The notes under the pieces: model-generated
The model's database searches: none
What the model was told of the DNA's origin: nothing
The model's input: only the letters and a program-made list of their open reading frames with translations
Program-made: the position numbers and the translations under genes
Origin: Argyresthia goedartella
Taxonomy: Eukaryota; Arthropoda; Insecta; Lepidoptera; Argyresthiidae
DNA length: 64,000 bases
Assembly (NCBI GenBank): GCA_949825045.1
Contig: OX463816.1
Span: forward strand, 14,131,579-14,195,578
Direction: 5' to 3'
In this document: positions 39,942 through 51,317 of the stretch, piece after piece
Position numbering within the stretch: position 1 is the first letter of the stretch
Layout: every line of letters begins with the position of its first letter

Positions 39942-41639
39942 ATGTCGTTATCTGAAATCCAGAAGGGTGTTTCTAAGGAACTCAGATGGTTTTCCTCCGC
40001 ACACGGTCTGATAGACCGTTTAGATAGGCATGATGTGGTATTGGAGCGGTCTATGGACGTTAAGGAACGTTACAATAGGGTGCTCGAATTGTCCGCGCAG
40101 GCGGAATCAGTTGATGGTTGTGCACCTGACAGGCTGTCACGGTTGATAGGGGATGTCGACCAATGTATGGAGATGGCAGCTGCTATCACGCAGAAGGCTG
40201 CGGACATACGTAGACAGCGCGAGTCCAGCCATGATGGTGACATTGAAGCACCTCTGCCGCATCAGAGATCGGGGTCCAGGTTACCTGCCATAACTATGCC
40301 TACTTTTGACGGCGTGTCCGGTGAATGGATGAGCTTCATCAATCTGTTCGACAGTTTGGTGCATATGCGATCGGACATTGCCAAGTCTGTCAAGATGGCT
40401 CAGCTGGTGGCAGCATTGAGGGGTGAGCCTAGGGAGCTGGTCGCTCATTTGACAGTTACGGAGGGTAACTATGAAACGGCCAGGCAATTGTTGGTCAGAC
40501 GTTACCATAACAAACGGAGGTTGGCCGATGCCCAACTGAACCGTTTGTTTAGTATCCCGGTTGTGAACAAGGTCGGGGCCATACAGACGGAGGTTTTGAA
40601 CCCATTGTTAGAGAATCTTCGACTTCCGGTTGGTGAATGGTCGTACCTACTGTTGTACATTGTACTTTCCCGCCTACCCGCTGACGTGCAGACTCGTTTC
40701 GAACAGTCTCACGGGAAGTCGGCCGAGGACCTGCCCGCCTTCTCCGACTTGGTCGGATTCTTGGAAGAGGAGGCTCGACGGGCAGAGAATTTGGGGTTGA
40801 CGGTCACCCATCCTTCGGAGCCACAGAGAGCTGCCGGGAGCGCTGTGAGTAGGGGCCCTCCGACGAGGAAGGACCGCACCAACCGGCAGTCGTATGGGAC
40901 TGTGAGTGAATTGACCCCACATGGTGAGACCTGCCCATGTTGTAGGCAGATTGGCCATGCTGTGGCCAATTGCAATAAGTTCGGGGAACTTAGGGTTCAG
41001 GGACGGCGCCGGATGGCCAAGCAGCGGAGCTGGTGTTTCCTGTGCCTCGGGCCACACATGGCTAGGGACTGCACGCGCACACAAATGTGCGGATATTGTG
41101 GTGGGCCCCACAACAATCTGTTGTGCATGAACCGGTCCGGCCAACAGCCTCCACAGGGCCGTACCCAGGGTGACACGGCATGGGGCCCTGAGAATTCGTT
41201 TGCGACTCGGAGCGCAACTCAGGGGCCAACGTCCCCACGTGCACAGGGCAGTACCAGGGTGCAGGGCCGCACTCAGGACCATTACATGGGGGGCCCTGAG
41301 TTTTCGGTTGCGACTCAGCATCCGACCCAGCGGGACATTGGGTGTGTTGAGCAGGCCGTAACGGGCGGGTGTCATGGGACACCTTCGAGCTATGCGGGTG
41401 CGGTTCGGATGCCGCCTCAGTTGTCGCCCCGCTCGTCGCCTCGTCCTCGTCGGTCATATGTGATGTCCCCCCCGCTCATGGAGCGGCCACGGTTGAATTC
41501 ACGCCCACCCCCCTTTACGGGGAATCGTAGGTTGGGAATGGAACCGGCGCGTGGGCCATTTGTACAATGGGACCCTCTGGTGTATAGCTGCATACCTGAT
41601 CGGTTACAGGCACAGTGGGGCCCCGGGGGTCCTCGCTAG
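39942..41639 (+). CDS. gag: BEL/Pao Gag, 565 aa
   Basis: Gag-type protein. The N-terminal half shows the BEL-specific pattern (LPAITMPTFDGVSGEWMSFI, then LFDSLVH and LVAALRGEPRELV), which packs RNA into virus-like particles. Near residues 328-390 there are three zinc-knuckle-like motifs: CPCCRQIGHAVANC, CFLCLGPHMARDC and CGYCGGPHNNLLC. The C terminus is Pro/Arg/Gln-rich with internal near-repeats (TQGPTSP, TRVQGRTQ). It ends at TAG (41637-41639), in the same frame as pol. Confidence 0.93.
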   Translation: MSLSEIQKGVSKELRWFSSAHGLIDRLDRHDVVLERSMDVKERYNRVLELSAQAESVDGCAPDRLSRLIGDVDQCMEMAAAITQKAADIRRQRESSHDGDIEAPLPHQRSGSRLPAITMPTFDGVSGEWMSFINLFDSLVHMRSDIAKSVKMAQLVAALRGEPRELVAHLTVTEGNYETARQLLVRRYHNKRRLADAQLNRLFSIPVVNKVGAIQTEVLNPLLENLRLPVGEWSYLLLYIVLSRLPADVQTRFEQSHGKSAEDLPAFSDLVGFLEEEARRAENLGLTVTHPSEPQRAAGSAVSRGPPTRKDRTNRQSYGTVSELTPHGETCPCCRQIGHAVANCNKFGELRVQGRRRMAKQRSWCFLCLGPHMARDCTRTQMCGYCGGPHNNLLCMNRSGQQPPQGRTQGDTAWGPENSFATRSATQGPTSPRAQGSTRVQGRTQDHYMGGPEFSVATQHPTQRDIGCVEQAVTGGCHGTPSSYAGAVRMPPQLSPRSSPRPRRSYVMSPPLMERPRLNSRPPPFTGNRRLGMEPARGPFVQWDPLVYSCIPDRLQAQWGPGGPR

Positions 41640-44600
41640 GAATTTGCGGCCCAACCATTTGTTGCCCCCCAACCGGAGACGGTGGTGTTACCGATCGCCT
41701 CTGTGCTTGTTTGGGATTTGGCGGGCAACCCAACATACGTTCGCGCCCTATTAGATTCTGGAGCTCAGGGCTGCATTGTATCGAATGATTTAGCAAAATG
41801 GTTGGGCCTCAAGGTAAATAGGTATAATAAATCAATACGGGGCGTGGGGAATGTTACGGTTACGAATGTAGTTGGTCAATCGGTGATCACGTTCTCTCCA
41901 CGTTATGACATTTTGACAAAAACATCCGTGCAAGCTTTAGTAATGACGCATGTCATGGGCAGACACCCCTTGGTGAAGTTGAATCCGGCCGTTCGATTCC
42001 TGACATCAGGGCTCAAGTTGGCGGATCCCGATTTTGACACTCCAGCCCCGGTCGACCTGCTACTGGGAGCAGACGTTCTGGGTAGGTTTCTGTTGTCGGA
42101 TCGGCGAGTTCTTCAGCCGGACGGGTTGATTGCTGTGGATACTAAGTTTGGTCACGTGATCATGGGTCCGGCATTGCCAATGGTTAGGCCTGCCGAGTCA
42201 GATGGCATACTTATTGGCTCAGCGTTGTCAGACGTTATCCAACGTTTCTGGGAGATAGAGGAACCTCCCACCGTTCGTCGAGTCGACGCAGACGAAGAAG
42301 AGTGCGAGTTGTTTTACCAGAATAGTACTGGTCGCCTTCGTTCTGGTCGTTTTGTAACTCGACTGCCTTTTAGGGCCGATCGACCGCCACTAGGAGAATC
42401 TAGGAAGATGGCTGAGACGAGATTGATGTCGATGGAGCGTAGGATGACAAGGGACGCCGTATTTAAACAAAAATATGTTGATTTCATGAGGGAGTATGAG
42501 TCGTTAGGACACATGTCGGTATCGGGTGTGGACTGGAGATCTGAGGATCATTGTTTCCTTCCACACCATGCCGTCCTACGAACCCCTACCGGCAAGATTC
42601 GAGTTGTTTTTGATGGGTCAGCACCTACCTCGAACGGGATGTCCCTGAATCAGTGTCTACATTCGGGACCCAAGTTGAGTCGTGATATTTCGGATATTCT
42701 CACGAGCTTTCGGAGGCACCAGATTGTATTTGTCGCAGACATTCGGATGATGTTTAGGCAAACAGTAATTCATCCGGCTGACAGAAGGTATCAGTTGATA
42801 CTTTGGCGTGAGACCACGGCCGAGCCAGTCAAGGTCTATGAGTTAAACACGAACACGTATGGGTTACGGTCTAGCCCGTATTTGGCGATGCGTACCCTGC
42901 GGGAGTTGGCGTCGCGTGACCGTGTGAGCTATCCTAGAGCCGCCGCTATCCTGGAGCAAGATTTGTACGTCGATGACGTCTGCACAGGGGCAGCCAGTGT
43001 AGAGGAAGCTCTGGACCGACGTGACGAGCTCATTCAATTGCTGGAACGAGGCGGCTATGAACTACGCAAGTGGATGTCCAACTCCCCTGAGTTGATGGCT
43101 GGTCTCCCAGATGAGTTTCAACAAGACCCGCACGTTTTTGAGAATCCTGACAACCCTAACATGTTGTCAGTGCTTGGAATTCAGTACCGGCCAGTCCATG
43201 ATGAGTTTACCTATCGGGTGGTTTTAGAAACACCGAAGGCCTGGACGAAGCGGTCAGACGACCCGAATGGCCGAGTCGGTAGTGACGCTGCCTACGAAAC
43301 CAAGGGTCCCGGGTTCGAGTCCCGGTGGGGGCAAATGTTTGTTTGATGAGAACGGATGTTTGTACCCTAGTCATGGTTGTTTATCTATCTAAGTATAATA
43401 TTTCTCTATATAAGTATATATATCGTTGTCTAGTACCCAAGATACAGGGAATCCTAGTTTGGGGCTAGATCAATGTGTGTAAAAGGTGTCCAAGGTATTA
43501 TTATTATTATTATAGTACTGTCAACGATTGCGAGAACGTTCGACCCGAATGGATGGATTTCTCCAGTCACCTTTGCTCTCAAATGTTTTATGCAAAGGCT
43601 ATGGGCGGCTCAGTTGACCTGGGACACCCACCTCTCAGGTGATTTGTTGACTGATTGGACGCGAATGTTCACCTCGCTATCGGACATAAATAATGTATCG
43701 CTGCCGAGGAATTTGGTCCCTGCTGGGGATTACAGGGCAACCCTTCACGGGTTTTGTGATGCCTCTGAACGAGGGTTTGCGGCAGCGGTTTATTTGCGAA
43801 CCGTCACCTCCACCGGGGAGGTCGACGTGCGTTTGGTTTTGGCAAAAAGCAAGGTAGCGCCTATTCGGACAAAGATGACGATTCCAAAACTGGAACTGTC
43901 CGGGGCTGCTCTTTTGACCAAACTTTTGAATCACACTCTAACAGTGTTGCGTGGGTCAGTGGTTTTGGAGGATACGGTGTACGCGTGGACGGACAGCCAG
44001 ATTGTTTTGTGCTGGCTGAAGGCTTCGGTCCATAACTTAGAGGTTTTTGTTGCGAACCGTGTCTCCCAGATTGTGTCGTCTGAGGTCCCACTGACCTGGA
44101 GACATGTACCAGGAGAATTGAACCCGTCTGATTGTGCATCCAGGGGATGTCAGGCTCCTGAACTCGTTAGACACCATTTGTGGTGGGGACCACCCTGGCT
44201 TGCCAAGAGAGAGTCGGACTGGCCCCACAGCCATGTAGTAGTATCTTCGGATCATGGCCCCGGAGCGGCCGTGCATGTTACCCAGAAGGCTGAGGACCCT
44301 GACGCCGGGTTTCTGCTGGACCGGTATAGCTCACTTGACAAGTTGATAAACGTGTCCTCTTGGATTAGGAGATTCGCTCGAAATTGTCGTACTCCTCGCG
44401 ATCAGCGAACGTTGAACCTTATTCTGACTCCGGCAGAGCGAAACGAGTCGCTATTGAATTTGGTCCGGTTGGTACAGTCCTCGAAGTTTGGGGCAGAATT
44501 GGAGATTATACGAAGTGGACGTTCGAAATTGAAGGGAGCCGTCGCGCGTCTCAACCCCTTTGTTGATTCGACCGGGTTACTTCGGGTAGGAGGAAGATTG

Positions 44601-45320
44601 CGCAATGCGAATCTGTCGTATTCGGCTCGTCACCCACTTCTGCTCCCCAAGGGGGGACAGTTAGTTGAATTGCTGGTGACTGATCGTCATATTAAAAACG
44701 CGCATGCCGGCTGTAACGCGTTGTTGGCCACGCTCCAGCGGGAGTTTTGGATCTTATCTGCCCGCCGTGTCATACGGAACATCGTGTTTCAGTGCATGCC
44801 TTGTTATCGACTTAAGGCTGCCACGATGCAACCTCTCATGGGGGACTTGCCCCCTGATCGTGTGAATGAGGTCAGACTGTTTTCAGGTGTTGGTACGGAT
44901 TTTGCAGGACCGTTTATGGTGAAGAGTTCACGATTGCGTACCGCTAGGCAATACAAGGCGTACCTATGTGTGTTTGTTTGTTTATCCACCAAGGCGGTAC
45001 ATCTCGAGCTCGTTGCTGATCTCTCGACAGAGGCTTTCATTGCTTGTTTGGATAGGTTTGTTTCTCGAAGGGGACTTCCAACTTTGATCCGCTCTGATAA
45101 CGGCACTAACTACATCGGTGCAGAACGATACTTACGAGAGATAGTCAACTTTTTGAATGTAAATAAAGTGGATATTGGAACGGCCCTCTCCCGTCGGGGT
45201 ATACAGTGGACCTTCAGCCCACCGATTTGCCCCCACTGGGGTGGGATTTTTGAGGCCGTAGTTAAGTCAGCTAAGACGCACTTGGGGCGTATAGTAGGTC
45301 AGACCGCGCTGAATTTTTGA
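41640..45320 (+). pseudogene. pol: BEL/Pao Pol (PR-RT-RNase H-IN), interrupted
   Basis: Same frame as gag; first Met at 41682. Protease LLDSGAQGCIV near 41754. RT from ~42480 with VADIRMMFRQT and catalytic YVDD near 42966. A SINE at 43257-43514 introduces TGA at 43344. The frame resumes at 43515 (VLSTIARTFDPNGW), followed by RNase H LHGFCDASERGF and WTDSQIVLCWL. The integrase has an HHCC zinc finger (~44690-44810), D near 44898 (GTDFAGPF), D near 45095 (SDNGTNY) and E near 45252 (GGIFEAVVKSA). The frame is lost at a T5 run just before the TGA at 45318-45320. Confidence 0.93.
43257..43514 (+). mobile_element. tRNA-derived SINE inserted in pol
   Basis: Pol III A box TGGCCGAGTCGG (43268-43279) and B box GGTTCGAGTCC (43312-43322) both match consensus; tail (ATT)n at 43497-43512. 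258 bp. Flanking pol codons (KRS before, VLST after) join without loss, and no clear target duplication is seen. The body (TAGTTTGGGGCTAGATCAAT) resembles the fragment at 48767-48800. Confidence 0.9.
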
Positions 45321-45333
45321 GGAGCTCGCGACA

Positions 45334-45789
45334 TTGTTTTTTAAGATCGAGGCCGTTCTCAATTCGCGACCGTTGTGTCCGCTCAGCTCGGATCCAAATG
45401 ACCTGGAGGCTCTGACCCCAGGCCATTTCTTGATAGGACAGCCACTTAATGCGTTGCCCGAGCACCCCTTCGAGGGAGTGAAATTGTATCGGTTGTCAAG
45501 GTATCAGATGTTGCAGCAGTTTACTCAGAATTTCTGGAAGCGTTGGTCGCTCGAGTATCTGCATATCTTACAACAGCGCCTTAAGTGGACTGACAAAACT
45601 AGCCCCCCTAGTGTTGGTGACCTCGTTCTGGTTAAGGATGCTAACCTACCGCCACTACGTTGGCGCAGGGGGCGCATTGTTAACTTGTTCCCTGGCAAGG
45701 ACGGGACCCCCCGGTCTGCAGAGGTTCTAGTAGGAGGCTCGGTTCTAAAACGAGCGGTAGCAACGTTGTCTCGGCTGCCCGTAGATTAG
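45334..45789 (+). pseudogene. C-terminal end of BEL/Pao Pol, +1 frame
   Basis: LFFKIEAVLNSRPLCPLSSD, then LTPGHFLIG, are the conserved segments after the integrase core; the end contains GDLVLVKDANLPPLRWRRG. It continues pol in another frame, consistent with one extra T in the run at ~45313-45317. Could be a real mutation or a homopolymer error. Confidence 0.9.
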
Positions 45790-45821
45790 GGGACAGGTGG
45801 GTGCCTGTCCGGGCGGGTGAT

Positions 45822-46366
45822 TGTTCGATTCCAAATCGATATTCGATCGATGGTTTCTGAACGGCCATTTTGAATTTGACGTTAGCTGCCAACCTGGCAG
45901 TTTTGACAACTGACAGACGAAAGCCCTCGCAATGAAAACGCGTTTTGGTTAGGGTATTGAAATTAAATCGCAGGCTATCTGGAATGTATTCGGGTTTCCC
46001 TCAGGATTGTTAATATAGCTGAGTGTGTTATTGTTTCTCGAACCAGATAAAGTTCGCATTTTCGTGCCCCGATTGTTTTTACCACGTAACATAACCTGTG
46101 TTGGAACACTGTGCTCATTGAAGCTGGCCCGCCAGTCATACCTGGTTGGCTGAAGAACCTGTCTACCAAGAAGAGCCTAGGGTGCACCCGGGCCTTGCAG
46201 AGAGACAGGAGGTTGACGGGACCGAAGCACAGACCAGGTTAGATCGACCCCAATTAACTTCAGCTCGGTGAACCGCCGACGTTCACACTTCTTGGCAACT
46301 GATCGTTACGCTACCTCGTAGCTGATGGGCCCCTACGAGGTCATTAGGTGCTGAGAAGCCTGAACA
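45822..46366 (+). repeat. 3' LTR
   Basis: 545 bp, ends as the 5' LTR. Preceded by a purine-rich tract (AGGGGACAGGTGGGTG) that could be the plus-strand primer site. Confidence 0.95.
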
Positions 46367-46627
46367 GATGTTAAAAGTTGTGATAAGTGCCAAGTGCTTT
46401 ATATTGTGGATTTTAGTTATTAATAAATGTTATGTACATATGTATATTTTTATTAGGCTAACAAAACGGCTATATTTATGTATAAATCCTAAATTAATAA
46501 ATCGCTAAAAATAATCGTGTGTTACATCCACTATTTGCACCGATTGTAGCAATTTATGTAATATGTGGCAACCCTTTTCGATGGTGGCGTCATCCCTTCA
46601 TTCGACAGATACGTTTGTGGCTCTGTA

Positions 46628-47726
46628 TATTTTCATAGCGTCGTCGGTTGTAGCGACGATACGAGTGATAAGTTAGCAAATGCAAATGGTCTATGAGACT
46701 GAATAATGAAAGGCAAGAAGTTCAGCAAGATTGTTCTTTACTTGGCCTCACTGTACAATAGCAATATCAAGGCAGTACAAGTTCGCCTTGCCGTATTATC
46801 AGCTCAGGAACTTACTCCGAAGCCTGCGAAGAGATTATGGCTCCTGCGGTGGACTGCACTACCAAACTCGAAAAGCCTTAGCTACTCCTTTTAGCCTTTG
46901 TATGAACCTTAGTTTAAGGTGCCATAAAGACTAAGGTCGAACTGTAATACAGTGGTATGGTACTGATACTACAATGAGTGGGCGCGAAGAAAAACGACAC
47001 TTCAATGGTTTTTTTAAAAGAACGTACAGACGAATTTTTATTGGCAACGATCTCACACATCGCATTATGGTTATTTTCTTGATAATATATTCTTATTAAT
47101 AGGCTAAATATACAAAGTTTGTTTGCTAATGCGGGACCAATTAAAAGAAATACATCTCCTTCAGTATATTCTTACTTACACGTCAGCAGAAATCGACACA
47201 GTATTTTATAGTAGTTGTGGTTTTATAGTATGTTGTATGGACCGGTTAGGGTAGTGTCAATCGAAATTTTCAACTTCGAAAAACTTGTGCTCGCTGCGCA
47301 CCACGCGAAAAACTGCGTAATTTTGGGACTATTGTCACTTTTTGATCTAAGTATACGTCATACATAAGCTGTGCGTTCTTCGGCAACCATACTTAGTACT
47401 CTAGAAAGTTCATTACAATTTCAAAAATTAAAGCCCAACTGCAGCTCTACAAACTCTATAGGGATCAAACAATGGCCCTTCAAATGTGGTCCATTTTGCA
47501 CGAAATTTGACAATTTTAAGTTTCAGTCCCGTGCGGATCAAAATATTAGCAAAATGGCTAGTCTTACGACAAAATTAATTTGAAATAATTCTAGTATATT
47601 TAATAAACATTAATTTCAGTACAAAACAAAGTCAGTAATACTTATTATAGTTCGTTGACAATCATGAAATAACGAAAAGGTTAAATTGTATATAGAAGAA
47701 TTAAGACAGAGCCGCTGGTTGCTCCG
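46628..47726. other. No gene recognised
   Basis: AT-rich. A string near 47270-47300 (AAAAACTTGTGCTCGCTGCG) recurs in part near 49035-49060. Confidence 0.5.
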
Positions 47727-47990
47727 TAAAAAAGAACTCGTCTAGTGGATTCGCTTTTCACGCTAATGATACGGGTTCGCATCCGGGGGTGCCATGTCCC
47801 AATGAGATAAGTACAAGTACATTTACGGACGTTCTAACCACATAAAAGGTTGACGGTAAACATCGTAAGAAAACGCTCAATACCTGCGGCGATGGGCTAG
47901 CCCTCTTCCACACAAAATGGATTACCTATCTAACAACTAGCTTAACGTGGGTACAACTGTACCATTGCCACCCCGTATGGGAAAGTCGTG
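47727..47990 (+). mobile_element. Degenerate tRNA-derived SINE
   Basis: TCTAGTGGATTCG (A-box-like) and GGTTCGCATCCGGGGG (B box GGTTCGCATCC) ~35 bp apart, followed by the moth SINE-like body TTGACGGTAAACATCGTAAG. A second, reversed A-box-like string (CTCCGTGGTCTAGTGGCTT on minus) lies at ~48122-48140. Confidence 0.65.
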
Positions 47991-48327
47991 ACTCTATGTT
48001 ATGCTGTGAGACTACCTTCTTTGTGTTATTTCAAGATTATTCATAAAGACTTCTTTCTGTGCTAAATCATTAAAATGAAAGCTAATTCAATGGGTAGTCT
48101 TGCGTGAGAAGCGAACTTGAAGCCACTAGACCACGGAGGTCGTTTGCGGAGCACGGAGCCGCTTTGCCGTAATCCTGCACAAATCCATATTTGTATTCAT
48201 TTAGTTATTTCCAGATTGTGAGAGAACTTTTAGTCTCACAGACTAATAGTTTTATGATTGAATGAAAGCTAATTATATGTACTGCCACTACCATTTATAA
48301 ATGTTGTCATAGGACAAACGATTCTTA

Positions 48328-48735
48328 GGGTTCCGTACCCAAAGGGTAAAAACGGGACCCTTTTACTAAGGCTCCGCTGTCTGTCTGCCTGTCTATCCGT
48401 CTGTCACCAGGCTGTATCTCATTAGCCGTGATAGTTAGACAGTTGAAATTTTCACAGATGATGTATTTCTGTTGCCGCTGTAACAACAAATACTAAAAAA
48501 AACAGAATAAAATTAATATTTAAGGGGGCTTCCATACAACAATTATTTCAATACCACATACAAACTTATGAATGCACCTGGTTACGTACGTGGAGTGTGA
48601 CAGTAGCCGCACCATTAACTTTGTAAACAACATTTTGCTATGTAAAATCCAAACTATTCACTCCAAACCATCCTAACATTGTACGGTGGTACGGAACACT
48701 TCGTGCGCGAGTCCAACTCGCACTGGGCCGGTTTT
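48328..48735 (+). repeat. Moth dispersed repeat, GGGTTCCGTACC family, copy 1
   Basis: Starts TAGGGTTCCGTACCCAAAGG, ends CGCACTGGGCCGGTTTTTTC. Parallel over its whole length to 62076-62480. Both contain an inner block from AAGGGGGCTTCCATACAACA to CTATTCACTCC that also occurs alone (inverted) near 5480-5620 and near 57885-57955, so the inner block is a separate element inserted in an ancestor. Confidence 0.85.
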
Positions 48736-49064
48736 TTCAGATTTTGTGACGTCTCTGTTTCTGGTACCCACGACGCAGGGTTTCCTAGTGTGGGGCCATA
48801 AGCAATGTATGTGGCTGTATGTAAATATTTGTACAGGCTGTATGTTTATTTTGAAAAATACGTCAGAAATACACCATTTTCCAAAGCCCATAGCCCGATC
48901 CCAATAAATTTGATTGTAATTCCAGAATACAAAATGGTTACCTATCTTAAAAAGCACAGTTTATGACTTTTAGAGCAAAATATGAAAAAAGGCAAAGAAG
49001 AAAGAAAGGTGGAGCGAATTTTCGCGATCCATGAAATTTCGAAAAACATGTGCTCGCTGTGAGC

Positions 49065-49099
49065 ACATAAACTCTTAACCATAGGTTAAGAGTTTATGT
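49065..49099. repeat. Perfect 16-bp hairpin, 3-nt loop
   Basis: ACATAAACTCTTAACC, ATA, GGTTAAGAGTTTATGT. Confidence 0.95.
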
Positions 49100-49654
49100 C
49101 ATGGTCCATACAACCTACTAATAATCCCACACTAGATCATGCTTTGCGATTTTGATGTTAAAATCTTCTGAGCTATACAAGGTGTAGTCATATTTTAAGG
49201 GGTTGTTAGGGACATAATTCTGAACTACTTTTACCATGACAGCGGTCAGCTAATTTGTTCACCTTTCTGTTACGTCCTATGGTCAGCTAATTTGTTCACC
49301 TTTCTGTTACGTCCTATAATATGTATGTATGTCTTTTATTAGACCAGCCTATTAATCTCTGGTATTCACATTCGCCAAAACTAACAAACGAAACTGACAA
49401 CTGGAGGCCCGGTAGCCGTAGGTTTCATTTCCAAACTCAATGTTTTAATTAAATCAGTTTGTTGTGGAATTAGCCTGACCTTTTAAGCGTACTCTAATTA
49501 CCATAAGGTTATTACAACTTATTATATTGTACTTGACAAAGGCTTGTGTTTAAACGATTACCAAAAACGCACCTATTTTACTACCAGGTAATTCGAAATG
49601 ACTGCCAGAATGGGTTAATGATCATCAAATTGTGTTTGGATAAATGATCATTCT

Positions 49655-49830
49655 TTTTATGTTTTGTGTACTTAAGTTTATGTTTTAAGTATTTTTTATT
49701 GTTCTTACATGTTACATGTTCTTACATGATAAAGGAGGCTTCGCTTAGCTCACCCCTTTATCCTTCACTTAAGCTACCGCAGTATTTTGCGCTGATATTT
49801 TCTGCAACTTTTGGTGATTATTTACCTATA
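49655..49830. repeat. Copy of the 60-kb MITE family (partial)
   Basis: TTATGTTTTAAGTATTTTTT, GTTCTTACATG, GGCTTCGCTTAGCTCACCCC and AAGCTACCGCAGTATTTTGC recur in order at 60130-60260 and partly at 60450-60530. The TIR is not preserved on the left. Confidence 0.7.
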
Positions 49831-51290
49831 TTAAAAATATATTAAGAAAAAATATTTTGGTGATCATTATATTTGTTGCCCTAAATTAGTACGACCGCAG
49901 ATGCCTTTTAAGCGTACTCTACTTACCATAATATGGTATAGCTACTTATTATATTGTACTTGATAAACATATGTTTGTTTTATTTTATTAGCATTCATCA
50001 TGTATACTGTGAGAATCAAGCACCATCAGGCATGGCAGAGGCTGAGTCAGACAGACCCACACTTAACGCAATTTGGGAGTTAATTTACGAAGGATAATTA
50101 AGACGCCATGCTACAGGCTTTGACAGTCTCGGTTAATGAGCCTTTGAGTGCGTAACGAGACGCAGAAATGTGTTTGGCAAATAGACATAATTAGCGCGAG
50201 TTCATTAAGGCAAGGTGTAGCTGAAGTAACCAAGTGCTACGATGAGATTGCAACTCAGATGACAAATGATTGACTGTAGGCACTAAGAACGTCTACTACT
50301 AGGCGAAGAAAACACATAAATATCAAAGGACTGTCAAAGTAAGACGTTTTCTTGATCCGCTTACCAATGAAATGCTCGTATAAAATGGCATCTTGCGAAT
50401 CCTATTTTATTAATTAGTCTTATTAATGAATTAATGAAAATAGATAGATCCATGTCTATTCAACTTTATATCAGCCTTGTAAACTCTGTCTCCGAACCTC
50501 GATCTAACAATCCGAGCCCCGACCAAGTCATATCTTCGCCCATTTATAAACAAAATACTTTGATGCATAGTATTTATTATTTGCATATTTTTTCGAAACA
50601 AACTTTCAAATGGTGAATGTAACCCACAAAAGGCAAAATTTGCAGCCTATTGTCAGATTTGAAAAAGTCTCAGAATTTTGTTTTCAAGGGTTCACGGTTC
50701 GCCCTTACGAAGTTCCACTAAAGTTAGGGATGATTTAGGGTCCTTACGGCAAACGAAAACGAGTGGATGTGGTTTCATTTGGGTAAAGGTGGTAGCTAGC
50801 TCTGTACTACGAGTAAGTAACAGCTAAGTTCGTTTGTACTAGAATCATAAATTTTTCGCTCCTTTTTCACATTTCAGGCCCAGTTCTGCCACGCTACCTA
50901 TACCCTTCTAGGTGGTGAGGTAATCAAAATAAGGTTTTATTCGATCTAAGTTACTTGTTTTAGTCCTAACATATTCTTATGTATTATGTGAAAAAGTTGC
51001 TTGTTGTACTTAGTAGTCTGGAACTCCTATTTCTCACTTCTGATCTTCTTAAATATATTCTGTATTTGTTGAAGGAACTACATGGAGCAGTTAATACCAC
51101 CAAATACCGGTTTTTCAAATTATGAGAAGTCTTAAACAGAATGTCCCAAAATCAATGAATATCCCCGGAGCTATTGATAGACTTATCTAAATAAATAAAG
51201 ACCCTTGTAAAATAAAACGCGGTTTTTTATGATTTTTTGTTGTTTTTTTCTCAATAAGCAGACATTTCATCGTGTATTTTTTTTAATTTA
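49831..51290. other. No gene recognised
   Basis: AT-rich noncoding sequence; short frames show no family resemblance. Confidence 0.5.
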
Positions 51291-51317
51291 AAGGGAATTG
51301 TTAAGCGGCTTAGTCAT

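Larger units (their letters stand above)
38858..46366 (+). mobile_element. Full-length BEL/Pao LTR retrotransposon
   Basis: Two 545-bp LTRs (TG...CA) flank gag and pol, and GATGT flanks both sides (38853-38857, 46367-46371), the 5-bp duplication usual for BEL/Pao. Gag, PR, RT, RNase H and integrase are all present, in one frame up to 45320. Three lesions are seen: an in-frame TAG between gag and pol, a 258-bp SINE in pol, and a +1 T late in pol. It sits in the 3' part of the older DNA transposon. Confidence 0.95.
36377..46625 (+). mobile_element. Tc1/mariner-class transposon with nested insertions
   Basis: The left end CAGAGCCACAAACTTATCTG (36377) and the right end (reverse complement CAGAGCCACAAACGTATCTG from 46625) match over ~22 bp. 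TA flanks both (36375-36376, 46626-46627), the expected duplication. Inside are the transposase pieces (36528-38739), an antisense LINE tail (37351-37955) and a complete BEL/Pao element (38858-46366). Without the two clear insertions the element is about 2.1 kb, within the usual size for the superfamily. Confidence 0.88.

Noticed and set aside
43257..43330. A tRNA gene (perfect A and B boxes)
   Set aside because: It is followed by a SINE body and an (ATT)n tail and lies within pol; no cloverleaf with paired acceptor stem was found.
47727..47800. A second tRNA gene
   Set aside because: The A box is degenerate and a SINE body follows; treated as an old SINE.
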